Assembly: GCA_030603445.1 (NCBI GenBank)
Contig: JAUVXU010000019.1
Span: forward strand, 1-25,372
Direction: 5' to 3'
DNA: 25,372 nucleotides
Source: Methanomicrobia archaeon
GTDB lineage: Archaea; Methanobacteriota_B; Thermococci; Methanofastidiosales; NM3
In this document: positions 14,814 through 22,872 of the stretch, in pieces
Layout: each line of letters begins with the position of its first letter
Position numbering within the stretch: position 1 is the stretch's first letter
Translations under genes and position numbers: made by a program
The notes under the pieces: model-generated
Told to the model about the DNA's origin: nothing
The model's database searches: none
Seen by the model: the letters and a program-made list of their open reading frames with translations, nothing else

Positions 14814-15368
14814 TTGCCATATTCTAAGGAAAAAATTAAAATAAGAGACATAGTAGAAGTTATCATGATGCAAGGCAAACTAGAAAACAACAAGATTGTA
14901 GTAAGTGACAATCCCTCCATATCAAAACTTTATGGAAAACGTGCCTATGGCATCATGAGAAATGGAAAACTTTATCTTTCACTTCTTGAAGCGTATTATC
15001 TTTTTGAAAAGGATAAGCTGCAAATCCTCAAAAATAACAAAAGCATAAGTGGCGCAACAATAAAATCGCTTGCGGACAAGGAAACTGATTTTAACGCAAA
15101 ATACTGTGTCTATAAAGACCTTAGGGACAGAGGCTATATTGTGAAGACAGGATTCAAGTACGGATGCCACTTCAGGGTATACCGCAACTCCATAGAAGAA
15201 CATGCAGAATATCTTGTACAGTCCTTTATAGAACAAGATTCCATCATAACAGATGACATCATTCGACATGTTCGACTCGCACACACTGTGAAGAAAGAGA
15301 TGATATTTGCTCTTGTAGATGAAGAAAATGATATCAGCTATATCTCTTTTAACAGGACAAAAATATGA
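14814..15368 (+). CDS. endA: tRNA-splicing endonuclease
   Basis: 184 residues, the size of the homotetrameric alpha4 type (Methanocaldococcus-like). The N-domain contains 'LYGKRAYG' and 'LSLLEAYYLFEK'; the C-terminal nuclease domain contains 'YCVYKDLRDRGYIVKTGFKYG' in two parts (97-117), giving Tyr116, then His130 in 'EHAEYLV' and a Lys in 'AHTVKK' (160/161), the expected catalytic triad. It cuts introns at bulge-helix-bulge sites in pre-tRNA. The start is uncertain: TTG at 14814 sits 3 bases after the upstream stop, while ATGs at 14865/14868 would give a 167-residue protein still containing the core. Confidence 0.9.
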   Translation: MPYSKEKIKIRDIVEVIMMQGKLENNKIVVSDNPSISKLYGKRAYGIMRNGKLYLSLLEAYYLFEKDKLQILKNNKSISGATIKSLADKETDFNAKYCVYKDLRDRGYIVKTGFKYGCHFRVYRNSIEEHAEYLVQSFIEQDSIITDDIIRHVRLAHTVKKEMIFALVDEENDISYISFNRTKI

Positions 15369-15425
15369 ATAACAGAGAAAAAGAATGAACAGCGTCCTTG
15401 CCGCTAGTTAAAAAATAAATTTATT

Positions 15426-16226
15426 TTAAAATAGGGCAAAGGCCCTTAAATATATCAACATGCTGACAAATACCAACAAGCAACCTACATATACCTGCAT
15501 TGCTTCTTTTGAAAGCCTGCTTGCAATAGCTGGCCCTATCTGACCGCCAATAACTACGCCTGGTGCCACCCACATCATTATCTGCACTATTTTAGTTTTC
15601 TGTAATATCAAAACTGAACAAAAATCAGGGTTCAATCTAAAAACTACAGCTGCTAGATTCACAATGAAAATAATAAAAATCGTTGAACCAACAGCTTCTG
15701 CAGCAGAACTTATCTTTTTATGCCTGAGAATCCCAGGAAGAATCAGCTTCCCTAATCCTGTTGCAATCAATCCTTTAAGGAAACCGGCAATTGCTGCTCG
15801 CATCCAATATATTTTTTCGTGGCTAACTTCATCTGTTTTTTCTGTGCAAGTAGGGGACTTATAATATTTATACAGCATGAATAATCCATATGCCAATATA
15901 AATGATGAAAACGCGAAGAGCAGTAGTTTTGATGGTGCGTAGGGGACTAGCAAAGATCCGATGATTCCTGCCGGGATCGTTATTTTAAGATACTCTTTTA
16001 CTATATACCAATTGATGGTTTTTTGCCGTATATTCTTAATAATGCCTGAACCAAATCCGAATATCATGGTCAGTAGTGCAAGCCAAAATCCAGTCTTTGC
16101 GTCCAAACCTAGCCAGATAAGATAAACTGGTATCCAAAAATTAGTGCCAGATATTCCTGCGGAAATTGCAATAACAGCAATAGTTATGGCAACAGGAAAT
16201 AAATACCAGTATGTAAAATAGGCCAT
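15426..16226 (-). CDS. TauE/SafE (DUF81) family membrane transporter
   Basis: 266 residues from the ATG at 16226 (AAGGAA just upstream); a GTG at 16271 that overlaps the mscS stop is the alternative start. Seven to eight hydrophobic helices in two halves separated by a polar loop (about residues 117-133, 'KYYKSPTCTEKTDEVSHEK'). The second half begins 'AGFLKGLIATGLGKLILPG', resembling the repeated G-rich helix of TauE/SafE proteins, exporters of sulfite, sulfonates or other organic anions. Substrate unknown. It is the last gene of the AMMECR1-dacZ-mscS cluster, 41 bases after mscS, which hints at osmolyte or anion export in the same response. Confidence 0.8.
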   Translation of the reverse strand: MAYFTYWYLFPVAITIAVIAISAGISGTNFWIPVYLIWLGLDAKTGFWLALLTMIFGFGSGIIKNIRQKTINWYIVKEYLKITIPAGIIGSLLVPYAPSKLLLFAFSSFILAYGLFMLYKYYKSPTCTEKTDEVSHEKIYWMRAAIAGFLKGLIATGLGKLILPGILRHKKISSAAEAVGSTIFIIFIVNLAAVVFRLNPDFCSVLILQKTKIVQIMMWVAPGVVIGGQIGPAIASRLSKEAMQVYVGCLLVFVSMLIYLRAFALF

Positions 16227-16267
16227 TTTCTCAAATTCCTTGTGTGCACATAAAAAATAATGGATGG

Positions 16268-17056
16268 TCACTTTTTCTTAGTGACTATACCATTTGCAAG
16301 CTTAGAGTTAGGAATTATCAGGTATTCCCCTTTATTAGTCTTGGCAAGGGTATTAATAATGCCTATCTCTTCAATAACTCCTTCAAACTCGCCTGTTTGT
16401 ACGAGGTCGCCTACCTTTATTGTCTTGTGCCATATGATTTGTGCTCCTGCAAAGAAGTTTGTTGCTAGCTCACGAGCCCCTATAGCAATAAAAACTGCTC
16501 CTAAAAACGAGGCCACTGCAACTATTATCAGTAGCACCTGTGTAGAAATATGCAATTGTGAAAGTGCCATTATTACGGCGATAAAATATATGAAGTAACG
16601 CACACCTGTTGTCAAAAAGGCATAATTAGGCAATTTAGATTCTTGCAAGAACTCATCGAGTGCGATTATGATCTTATCAGAAACTATAAAACCAAATATC
16701 ATTATTATGAGGGCTATTACAACGTTTGGCAAGTAACCAACAAGATCGTTTGTCACTGCATTTAAGCTCTCAAGGCCCAAAATCTCAATCGCCTGGCCTA
16801 CTGCAATAAGATAAATCGTCCATCTGATGATTATCTCAGTAAAATTAACAATAGTAAAGCTTGTCTCCTTTGTTCTCTTTTGAGCCTTGCTTCCCTTTAA
16901 TATTTTTATAAGGCCTGTTTTTTCCATTATAATCCTAACAAGTTTGCCTACGATCTTGCCAATTATCAATCCCGAAATAAGAATGGCAATCACAAGGATT
17001 ATATCTCCTAAGTTTGCGGATAATTTGTCCGCGATTGTTCCAAAATCTATTTGCAT
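16268..17056 (-). CDS. mscS: MscS-family small-conductance mechanosensitive channel
   Basis: 262 residues from the ATG at 17056, which follows GGGGTGA, a ribosome site that includes the dacZ stop codon. Hydrophobic helices occur at about 15-35, 72-95, 105-135, 145-165 and 172-192; the last, Gly/Ala-rich 'IIVAVASFLGAVFIAIGA', is the pore-lining helix. The MscS beta domain follows: 'ELATNFFAGAQII', 'IKVGDLVQTGEFEGVIEEIG', 'LIIPNSKLANGIV'. The protein ends soon after this, so the C-terminal alpha/beta cage of E. coli MscS is mostly missing. It releases solutes on hypo-osmotic shock. Its packing with dacZ supports a link to c-di-AMP. Confidence 0.9.
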   Translation of the reverse strand: MQIDFGTIADKLSANLGDIILVIAILISGLIIGKIVGKLVRIIMEKTGLIKILKGSKAQKRTKETSFTIVNFTEIIIRWTIYLIAVGQAIEILGLESLNAVTNDLVGYLPNVVIALIIMIFGFIVSDKIIIALDEFLQESKLPNYAFLTTGVRYFIYFIAVIMALSQLHISTQVLLIIVAVASFLGAVFIAIGARELATNFFAGAQIIWHKTIKVGDLVQTGEFEGVIEEIGIINTLAKTNKGEYLIIPNSKLANGIVTKKK

Positions 17057-17060
17057 CCTT

Positions 17061-17903
17061 TCACCCCATCTCTTCTGGGTCCAATTCAAGAATCATCGCA
17101 CCATTTGAAAATATTCGTATCATGTTGTCTGATTCTGAAAGCACGATAGCTATGGCATTGGTTATTTTTGATATCCATGCCGCAGACATGTGCCGCGCCC
17201 CAAGGCCTTGTGGTAATTTTATATCATCTTTTCCGCTTTCAAGATATCTTGATGCTGCAACTATCTTGCCTTTGCCACTAATGACAAATGCACCATCAAG
17301 TCGAGAATACTCTTTTATCATGCTTATAACGCCCTTGTCCTTAAGATCAACATAACTGCTCTCGAAGGGATTATATGTTATTTGGGTTGAATGTCTAAGC
17401 ACATCCCCTGAATCCCCTATTATGAATGTGGTACCAACAGGCTTGCCTTCTCTACCCTTCTTTCCAAGTTGTGTTGTTATGCGCAGTGCAGCGTGGATTA
17501 CAAGAGGTTCTATTCCGTCTGTATGAGCAAGAATAGAGTATATGCCGTCGTCAATGAGTGGTGTTGCTCGTATGGATATTATGGCATTATCGCTTTCTGT
17601 TCCGGTGTTATCTATAAACACCACCAAATCATCGCTTTTTATAAAACCCTCATTCAAAGCACCTGCGACAGAAATACGTATTTTTTCATATAAATCCGGT
17701 ATCTCGGTCACTAGAAATATAGCACGCTCGCACACATTAGTTAGCTTCTTATCAACTACAACTGCAATAGGATTCAAGTTGCTATAAAGGTTCATATCCA
17801 TTGCATTTTTTAATTCCTTTTTTGATTCTGCACAAAATAAAACAGCATCTGCTTTAAGGACATGTGCAATTTCAAAACCTTTTTGTAGAAATATCTTTTC
17901 CAT
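17061..17903 (-). CDS. dacZ: diadenylate cyclase, DacZ type (c-di-AMP synthase)
   Basis: 280 residues. The N-terminal half (1-150) has an alpha/beta fold, pyruvate-kinase-C-like in known DacZ proteins. The C-terminal half is the DisA_N cyclase domain: DGA at 203-205 ('RLDGAFVISGKGKI') and the RHR-type motif as G-A-R-H-M-S-A at 235-241. It condenses two ATP into c-di-AMP, which in archaea and bacteria controls potassium and osmolyte uptake. The third motif residue is Met, not Arg; whether this is normal for the archaeal branch needs an alignment. It starts 3 bases after AMMECR1, and mscS starts 4 bases after its stop. Confidence 0.9.
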   Translation of the reverse strand: MEKIFLQKGFEIAHVLKADAVLFCAESKKELKNAMDMNLYSNLNPIAVVVDKKLTNVCERAIFLVTEIPDLYEKIRISVAGALNEGFIKSDDLVVFIDNTGTESDNAIISIRATPLIDDGIYSILAHTDGIEPLVIHAALRITTQLGKKGREGKPVGTTFIIGDSGDVLRHSTQITYNPFESSYVDLKDKGVISMIKEYSRLDGAFVISGKGKIVAASRYLESGKDDIKLPQGLGARHMSAAWISKITNAIAIVLSESDNMIRIFSNGAMILELDPEEMG

Positions 17904-17906
17904 TGA

Positions 17907-18509
17907 TTAGTCACATCCTTCCTGCTCCACAACTTCTCCTCTAGGCTTAGTTTCAGAAAATATTTGGCCACTAAATGTATATACATTCACATCGTCAGAA
18001 ACCCATGCGTCTTGAGGAAGTCCTGCCTTAATACATGTTTGAGATATATACTCCCCCTTATCCCATCCCCATTCTAAAGGGACTTGGGGTAGCAGCAACC
18101 CTTTATGGAATCCTTTCTCTATAATAAGGCCGTCACGCCCTATCTTAATCGAATCGAGGTATTGACTGCCAGACATGTCCTCAAGCAACATAGGAGGCGT
18201 TAGGACTGTCACTTCCACTGTGATTCTCTCCAGTTCATCCAAAGTAACTGGAGGGAATCTGGGGTCGCTTGTGGATGCTGCTATAGCGGCGTCTTGCAAT
18301 GCTTCAAGCAGTGTGTACGCCGGCTCTGTAAAGCCTATGCATCCCCTTAAATGATTATTTGGGAATGACTTAAGTGTAACAAACACGCCAGACTGCTTAT
18401 AGAAAGATTTTGGGACATCCTTTTGGACATATGTATCTTCTTTTAAGTAGGATTCAATGGTGGCGCGTACAACTTCTACCAACTTCCTACCCTCATCCAA
18501 TAAAAGCAT
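17907..18509 (-). CDS. AMMECR1 domain protein
   Basis: 200 residues, covering the whole AMMECR1 fold. The hallmark L-R-G-C-I-G is at 54-59, followed by 'DAAIAASTSDPRFPPV' and later 'LLPQVPLEWGWDKGEYISQTC' in two parts, with a conserved Cys near 163. The function is unproven; AMMECR1 is often encoded beside Memo-type or radical SAM genes in archaea and has been proposed to act in redox or modification chemistry. Here it is the first gene of an operon with dacZ only 3 bases away, an unusual and suggestive partner. A T/A-rich 134-base gap separates it from the upstream AOR gene. Confidence 0.92.
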   Translation of the reverse strand: MLLLDEGRKLVEVVRATIESYLKEDTYVQKDVPKSFYKQSGVFVTLKSFPNNHLRGCIGFTEPAYTLLEALQDAAIAASTSDPRFPPVTLDELERITVEVTVLTPPMLLEDMSGSQYLDSIKIGRDGLIIEKGFHKGLLLPQVPLEWGWDKGEYISQTCIKAGLPQDAWVSDDVNVYTFSGQIFSETKPRGEVVEQEGCD

Positions 18510-18643
18510 GATAGTTATTTTTTTCTTTGATTAATAAAATTTTTGATTGTAAAGGCTTTGTACATGACTATTTTTTAAAAAGTGTGCTAATTATTTTTAT
18601 ACAAATTATTAATAAAAAATATTAGAAGCTGCAATTGCAACTA

Positions 18644-20524
18644 CTAAATAATGCTTGATAGCCGCGCTGACTCCTTCTTTAGCCCCAATGAACTTAATAT
18701 GTGTCTTGTTGGAACGCCTTGTTCATCCCATCCCCTTAAAGAATAGTACTCGCCAATCATCTTATCAAGGTCAACAACATTGCCTTTGGCAGGTCCGGAT
18801 GGCAATGGTTCATGTAAGATTTTATGGGGGAGGGTATCACGCTGTACTCCTGCAAAAGAAATATTCACTACCTTCTCGAGATTAATTATGCGCTCACCAA
18901 TCTGTAGAAGCTGCGATTCTGTAATATTGGAGCCAACTACAGCATTGATAAGAGAAGACAACATCGCTGGTGTGACGGCATATGTAGAGAATGTCTCATA
19001 TTTGCACATCTCTGCAGAATCAACAGCAGCGCTGAAATTCTCGTGCCAATAGACTAGTGATGCTTTTCCCCTCTCTTCATAAGGGTCACAAGCATAAGGG
19101 CTTCCAAACCTCTCCTCAGACTCCTTAGCAGTAAAACCAAGGAGCTCAAAATTTGGTAAAGCACGTAAATGGTCCGCACCCCTTGTTGAGACTGCCCATC
19201 CCAATGCAAATCCCTTGGCGGCCCTGCCATCAAAAGCAGGCACCCCCATGCCTTTTACATGAAGCGCCAAACGTTCTGCCTGCGGGCCTAATGATTCTGA
19301 CATGCGTCGTACGCCCTTGGCCAAGAACGCACCAAATCCATCAACATTGCCAATAGACTCTATCAGCTGGAGCAAAAGCTCCTCATTTCCCCACCCTAGT
19401 TCCAATCCTCCAGTATCCTTTGAAGTAAGTATTCCTTTCTCCCACAATTCCATTGCCAACGCTATAGAATCGCCGCAAGATATAGTATCAATCCCCAGTT
19501 CGTTGCAAAGTTTATTTGCTACAATTATTGTGGAAAGGGACGAAATGCCGCATTTTGAACCCAGACAGACAAGCGACTCATACTCCGGGCCTTCCGTTAC
19601 AATATGCCTTCCGTCATCTAGCAAGACTTTGGAAACATTGGAGCAGTGGATTGGACATGAAAAACATGCAAAAGAGCGCATTTTGTATTTTTTTGTATAA
19701 GCCGCCTGTGATATATCATCATATTTCTCAAATACGCCAGACTGATTGTTGCGAGTTGCTAATCCTCCATCCTGTTGAGCCGAATCCATCAAAAAGGGAG
19801 TACCAAGCTCAGAGAGCGTAGGATAAATCGGATCGTTGTATATCGCATCATACGCTAACTCCAATGCCTCCATGAATAACTCATAAGATGCAATTTCCAC
19901 GCCCTGTGTGCCTCTTACAACAATCGACTTCAGATGTTTTGATCCAAATACTGCACCTATTCCACATCTGGCGGCGGCGCGATGCACATCATTTATCAAA
20001 GCCGCATAAAGTACCATGTTCTCTCCGGCCGGGCCGATAGATAAAATATGCGCTTCGTTGTCTCCAATGTCCTCCTTTAATATTTTGTCTGTAAAAGAAA
20101 CTCTTTTTCCCCAACAATCCTTAGCAGAACGAATCTCAATATTGTCATCTTCTATAAAAATATAACAAGGCTCTTTTGACCTTCCAGTGATAACCAAACC
20201 GTCAAACCCGGCATATCTAAGCTCGGCCCCAAAATGTCCGCCAGAGTTTGCATCCCCCAATATTCCTGTTAGAGGAGACTTTGCGGCCACAGTAAATCTG
20301 CCCGATGAAGGGCTCATTGTCCCTGCTAAAGGTCCAAGAGCAAGTGTTATACAATTAGTAGGATCAAACGGGCTAACAGAAGGATTTACAGCATCAAAGA
20401 GCAATTTTGAAGTAAATCCGCGACCACCAAGAAATGCACGCTGAAAAGATCTGTCCTCTTCTATAAAAGAACATTTCCCCTTGCCTAAATCAATATAGGC
20501 TATTTTTCCGGCATATCCATACAT
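18644..20524 (-). CDS. aor: aldehyde:ferredoxin oxidoreductase family enzyme
   Basis: 626 residues, full length. It starts 'MYGYAGKIAYIDLGKGK' and has the AOR N-domain ('FLGGRGFTSKLLFD', 'GPLAGTMSPSSGRFTVAAKS', 'SGGHFGAELRYAGFDGLVI') that binds the tungsten or molybdenum bis-pterin. [4Fe-4S] ligands are C287, C290 and C294 in 'CFSCPIHC' and C507 in 'DSAEMCKY'. The enzyme oxidises aldehydes to acids and reduces ferredoxin; the paralogues FOR, GOR, WOR4/5 and benzoyl-CoA-reductase-linked forms differ in substrate, which cannot be told here. A weak GGTG ribosome site lies about 8 bases before the ATG. No pterin-cofactor gene is adjacent, so it appears monocistronic. Confidence 0.92.
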   Translation of the reverse strand: MYGYAGKIAYIDLGKGKCSFIEEDRSFQRAFLGGRGFTSKLLFDAVNPSVSPFDPTNCITLALGPLAGTMSPSSGRFTVAAKSPLTGILGDANSGGHFGAELRYAGFDGLVITGRSKEPCYIFIEDDNIEIRSAKDCWGKRVSFTDKILKEDIGDNEAHILSIGPAGENMVLYAALINDVHRAAARCGIGAVFGSKHLKSIVVRGTQGVEIASYELFMEALELAYDAIYNDPIYPTLSELGTPFLMDSAQQDGGLATRNNQSGVFEKYDDISQAAYTKKYKMRSFACFSCPIHCSNVSKVLLDDGRHIVTEGPEYESLVCLGSKCGISSLSTIIVANKLCNELGIDTISCGDSIALAMELWEKGILTSKDTGGLELGWGNEELLLQLIESIGNVDGFGAFLAKGVRRMSESLGPQAERLALHVKGMGVPAFDGRAAKGFALGWAVSTRGADHLRALPNFELLGFTAKESEERFGSPYACDPYEERGKASLVYWHENFSAAVDSAEMCKYETFSTYAVTPAMLSSLINAVVGSNITESQLLQIGERIINLEKVVNISFAGVQRDTLPHKILHEPLPSGPAKGNVVDLDKMIGEYYSLRGWDEQGVPTRHILSSLGLKKESARLSSII

Positions 20525-20744
20525 TTAAACACCGTAACGCCATTAAAAAGTTAATACAAATCATTTAACTACAAGTAAATAATACATTTAAGGATTTTAG
20601 ATATTAGGAAACATTTGATATTCCAAGCTCCAGTTAAATCTAATTTAGGAAAAAAAAGTATATATAACTATCTACTTCGAAAATTTAGTTGATTGTATAT
20701 TAGCAGACCGTTACTTCTTTAAAGTTCTGCATTATTTTATTAGC
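20525..20744 (+). promoter_or_regulatory. divergent intergenic region between aor and the PP-loop gene
   Basis: 220 AT-rich bases with no supported gene. A strong TATA-like AAAGTATATATAAC lies at about 20655-20667, which would start transcription near 20687 and give the GTG-started gene at 20745 a leader of roughly 58 bases. No clear hairpin or riboswitch-like structure was recognised. Confidence 0.4.
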
Positions 20745-22298
20745 GTGAAAGATCAAATTCTTGCCGCAATACAAAACATCCGTGCAGAGCTAAGCATCGC
20801 GCCTAGAGAGCCAAAAATAACACGAATCTTCAAGAAAGAAGAGGCACTCTATATCGAATGTGAGGATCGTGCTGACAAGAGCGTTATAATTGGGACGGGT
20901 GGTTGGGTTGTTGGAAAGCTAGCTCAGGAGTTTGACGTCAAAAACATAACAATAGAATCGCGCCTTGATAATATTAAAAACACAAGACGCCTCATCGAGT
21001 CGATGCGCAAACTATCTCATGCCGAGATAGATTATGAAACTAGATCTTTTTTATTATCCCTTATCAAAGGGCACGTGCCGACACCCATAACAGCTTTGGT
21101 GCTTGGTGAAGAGCTTCACTGGGCTTGTGGCTTTCTAGAAAGCAACGGATGTTCCCCAATACTTCTGCATTCCGGCCATGTGGATGAGCGTGTCAAAGAT
21201 GCGTATGAAAACACAACATACATCGAAACGGATGTTCCATCTACCCCTTATAATATTAGGATTATGAAAATGACGGACATTGCGATAAGAATCGCAAGAG
21301 AGCGTGCCATAAATCTCGTGTTTGGTGCATTTGAAAAATCTATGACAATACATGAAAATATAATACTTATAAATCCAGAACGATTTTTTAATATATCTGC
21401 ATGGGCACAACACACTTATGAGAGAAAAAAGTACAGGGCCAAAATCTACAATCTATCTGATGAAAATAAAATATATCTGATAAAAAAGATGCTTGAGGAT
21501 GTTTACGAGGGGCTTATTGAACCAAATGAGGCTGCAAACAACATCTATTTACATTGGCCAGAACAACATTTTGATATTGCATTTGATCCAATGATGATGG
21601 GGGCATTTGATAAGGTGTATAAAAGAAGAAACGCCCTAAAGCATGCAGCAAAAACAGCACCTGAAATACATAATGCACTATGCGCATTTGTTAACAATTC
21701 CCCCCCTAACACAAACCTAAGCGCGCTAGTCGCATGGTCGGGGGGTATAGACAGCACAGCCTGCATATTCCTTTCTAAGGAAATGGGATTTAAAACTCAT
21801 GCAGCTACTGTATGCTTAGATCATATGGGGCTTGAATCAATGGGAAAATGGTGTATGAAACATGACGTGCCCCATATCGTGCTTGAAACTCCAAAAGGTA
21901 TTGAAAGGATAATAAAAAGTGCAAAAGATGGAAAGCTGCACCCTTGCGGGCGATGCCATAAACTAATCGAAAATACAATAACAGAATATGCCAACTGCAA
22001 TGGGTATGACGTGGTAATCTTTGGAGATATGCTCTCAAGTGGCGCCCAATCCATAACAAGACAAAATGGGCTATATGTCATAAACCTCCCTGCAGCGCTT
22101 GCACTAACAAAACACGATCTTGAACTTTATGCAAAAAAGATGGCTGACGATGTATTTGGATGTTCACTCCTGGATTTGGTGTATGAAAAGAATAGGCGTT
22201 TCAGAAAAGTTTCAGTTCAAAGGGTTTTACGTGAGCTTAGGGCGCAAGTGATAGATAAGAAGTACGCATTATGTGTTATAAAAGATATAATGAAGTAA
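20745..22298 (+). CDS. KH-like domain / PP-loop ATPase, putative tRNA-modifying enzyme
   Basis: 517 residues with a GTG start (no in-frame ATG upstream; no clear ribosome site). The N-terminal part has a KH-like segment, 'SVIIGTGGWVVGKLAQEF' (46-63), with the GxxG loop seen in RNA-binding domains. A helical and alpha/beta middle (100-310) is unassigned. The C-terminal part is an N-type ATP pyrophosphatase: P-loop 'WSGGIDST' (331-338), 'C401-G-R-C404' and 'IFGDMLSSGAQ' (425-435). PP-loop enzymes with a CxxC adenylate and thiolate or ligate tRNA bases (TtcA, Ncs6/TtuA, TilS). The target is unknown. Alternatively it could act in cofactor synthesis. Confidence 0.8.
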   Translation: MKDQILAAIQNIRAELSIAPREPKITRIFKKEEALYIECEDRADKSVIIGTGGWVVGKLAQEFDVKNITIESRLDNIKNTRRLIESMRKLSHAEIDYETRSFLLSLIKGHVPTPITALVLGEELHWACGFLESNGCSPILLHSGHVDERVKDAYENTTYIETDVPSTPYNIRIMKMTDIAIRIARERAINLVFGAFEKSMTIHENIILINPERFFNISAWAQHTYERKKYRAKIYNLSDENKIYLIKKMLEDVYEGLIEPNEAANNIYLHWPEQHFDIAFDPMMMGAFDKVYKRRNALKHAAKTAPEIHNALCAFVNNSPPNTNLSALVAWSGGIDSTACIFLSKEMGFKTHAATVCLDHMGLESMGKWCMKHDVPHIVLETPKGIERIIKSAKDGKLHPCGRCHKLIENTITEYANCNGYDVVIFGDMLSSGAQSITRQNGLYVINLPAALALTKHDLELYAKKMADDVFGCSLLDLVYEKNRRFRKVSVQRVLRELRAQVIDKKYALCVIKDIMK

Positions 22299-22316
22299 AC
22301 AAGGTGTTAATAAGGA

Positions 22317-22333
22317 TTATTATTTTTATTTTT
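22317..22333 (+). terminator. T-rich terminator-like tract
   Basis: A run composed almost only of T with single A's lies 20-35 bases after the PP-loop gene stop and before the histone promoter, as expected for archaeal oligo-T termination. Confidence 0.4.
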
Positions 22334-22356
22334 AAAAAGAACAAATATTATACCGG

Positions 22357-22368
22357 AATATTTAAATA
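22357..22368 (+). promoter_or_regulatory. TATA box of the histone gene
   Basis: AATATTTAAATA preceded by ACCGGA (BRE-like), about 36 bases before the chosen ATG at 22399. A short leader containing GGTGA would result. Confidence 0.5.
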
Positions 22369-22398
22369 ATGAAAAACATACCTTTATTTGGTGAAAAG

Positions 22399-22599
22399 AT
22401 GATATTAGCAAAGGCATCAATTGATAAAATAATAAGAAAAGCAGGGGCGCACAGAGTATCAAGTGAGGCAGCGATTCGATTGGCAGAGATCCTTGAAGAG
22501 GAAGGCATAGAGATAGCTAAAGAAGCGGTCGAGCTAGCCGGACACGTAAAAAGAAAAACGGTAAAAAGAGAAGATATACGGTTAGTCCTTAAACAATAA
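22399..22599 (+). CDS. archaeal histone (HMf family)
   Basis: 66 residues from the ATG at 22399, chosen because GGTGA lies at 22390-22394 and because this gives the standard HMf length; an in-frame ATG at 22369 would lie almost on the TATA box. It has the histone fold of three helices: 'ASIDKIIRKAGAHRVS', the long 'AAIRLAEILEEEGIEIAKEA' helix, and 'HVKRKTVKREDIRLVLKQ'. 'R-V-S' and 'K-R-K-T-V' are the DNA-contact loops. It wraps DNA as dimers and longer polymers in the nucleoid. A single gene, probably highly expressed given its clear promoter. Confidence 0.95.
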   Translation: MILAKASIDKIIRKAGAHRVSSEAAIRLAEILEEEGIEIAKEAVELAGHVKRKTVKREDIRLVLKQ

Positions 22600-22611
22600 C
22601 TTTGTGATTAT

Positions 22612-22869
22612 ATGGGGTATAGCATTTTCCATTACCGTATTGACTATTTAATAAATAACACCAAACAACGCATACAGGATATGTACCTTGCCCGAATAAC
22701 GTTCATAGTTGGTTGTGCAATCTTTTTGATATGTTATGGTGCAGGTTTGTTTGAATCCGTACTCCCTCCCAACTATGCCGCAATGATTTTGGCGCAAGAA
22801 ACGTCCCTAATACTATACTCTTCTACCATGATATTATTATCAATGATTATGCTTATAATGCGTAAATGA
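22612..22869 (+). CDS. small membrane protein with two helices
   Basis: 85 residues with a polar N-terminal region (1-26), then two hydrophobic helices (about 28-48 and 60-82) joined by a short loop, ending MRK in the cytoplasm. It starts 12 bases after the histone stop and so may be read from the same transcript; no strong ribosome site is seen. The stop lies only 3 bases from the end of the convergent methylthiotransferase gene. No family recognised. Confidence 0.6.
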   Translation: MGYSIFHYRIDYLINNTKQRIQDMYLARITFIVGCAIFLICYGAGLFESVLPPNYAAMILAQETSLILYSSTMILLSMIMLIMRK

Positions 22870-22872
22870 ACG

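Noticed and set aside
18630-18639. 10-bp palindrome TGCAATTGCA just after the aor stop
   Set aside because: Short, AT-rich surroundings, and placed at a gene end with no other sign of function.
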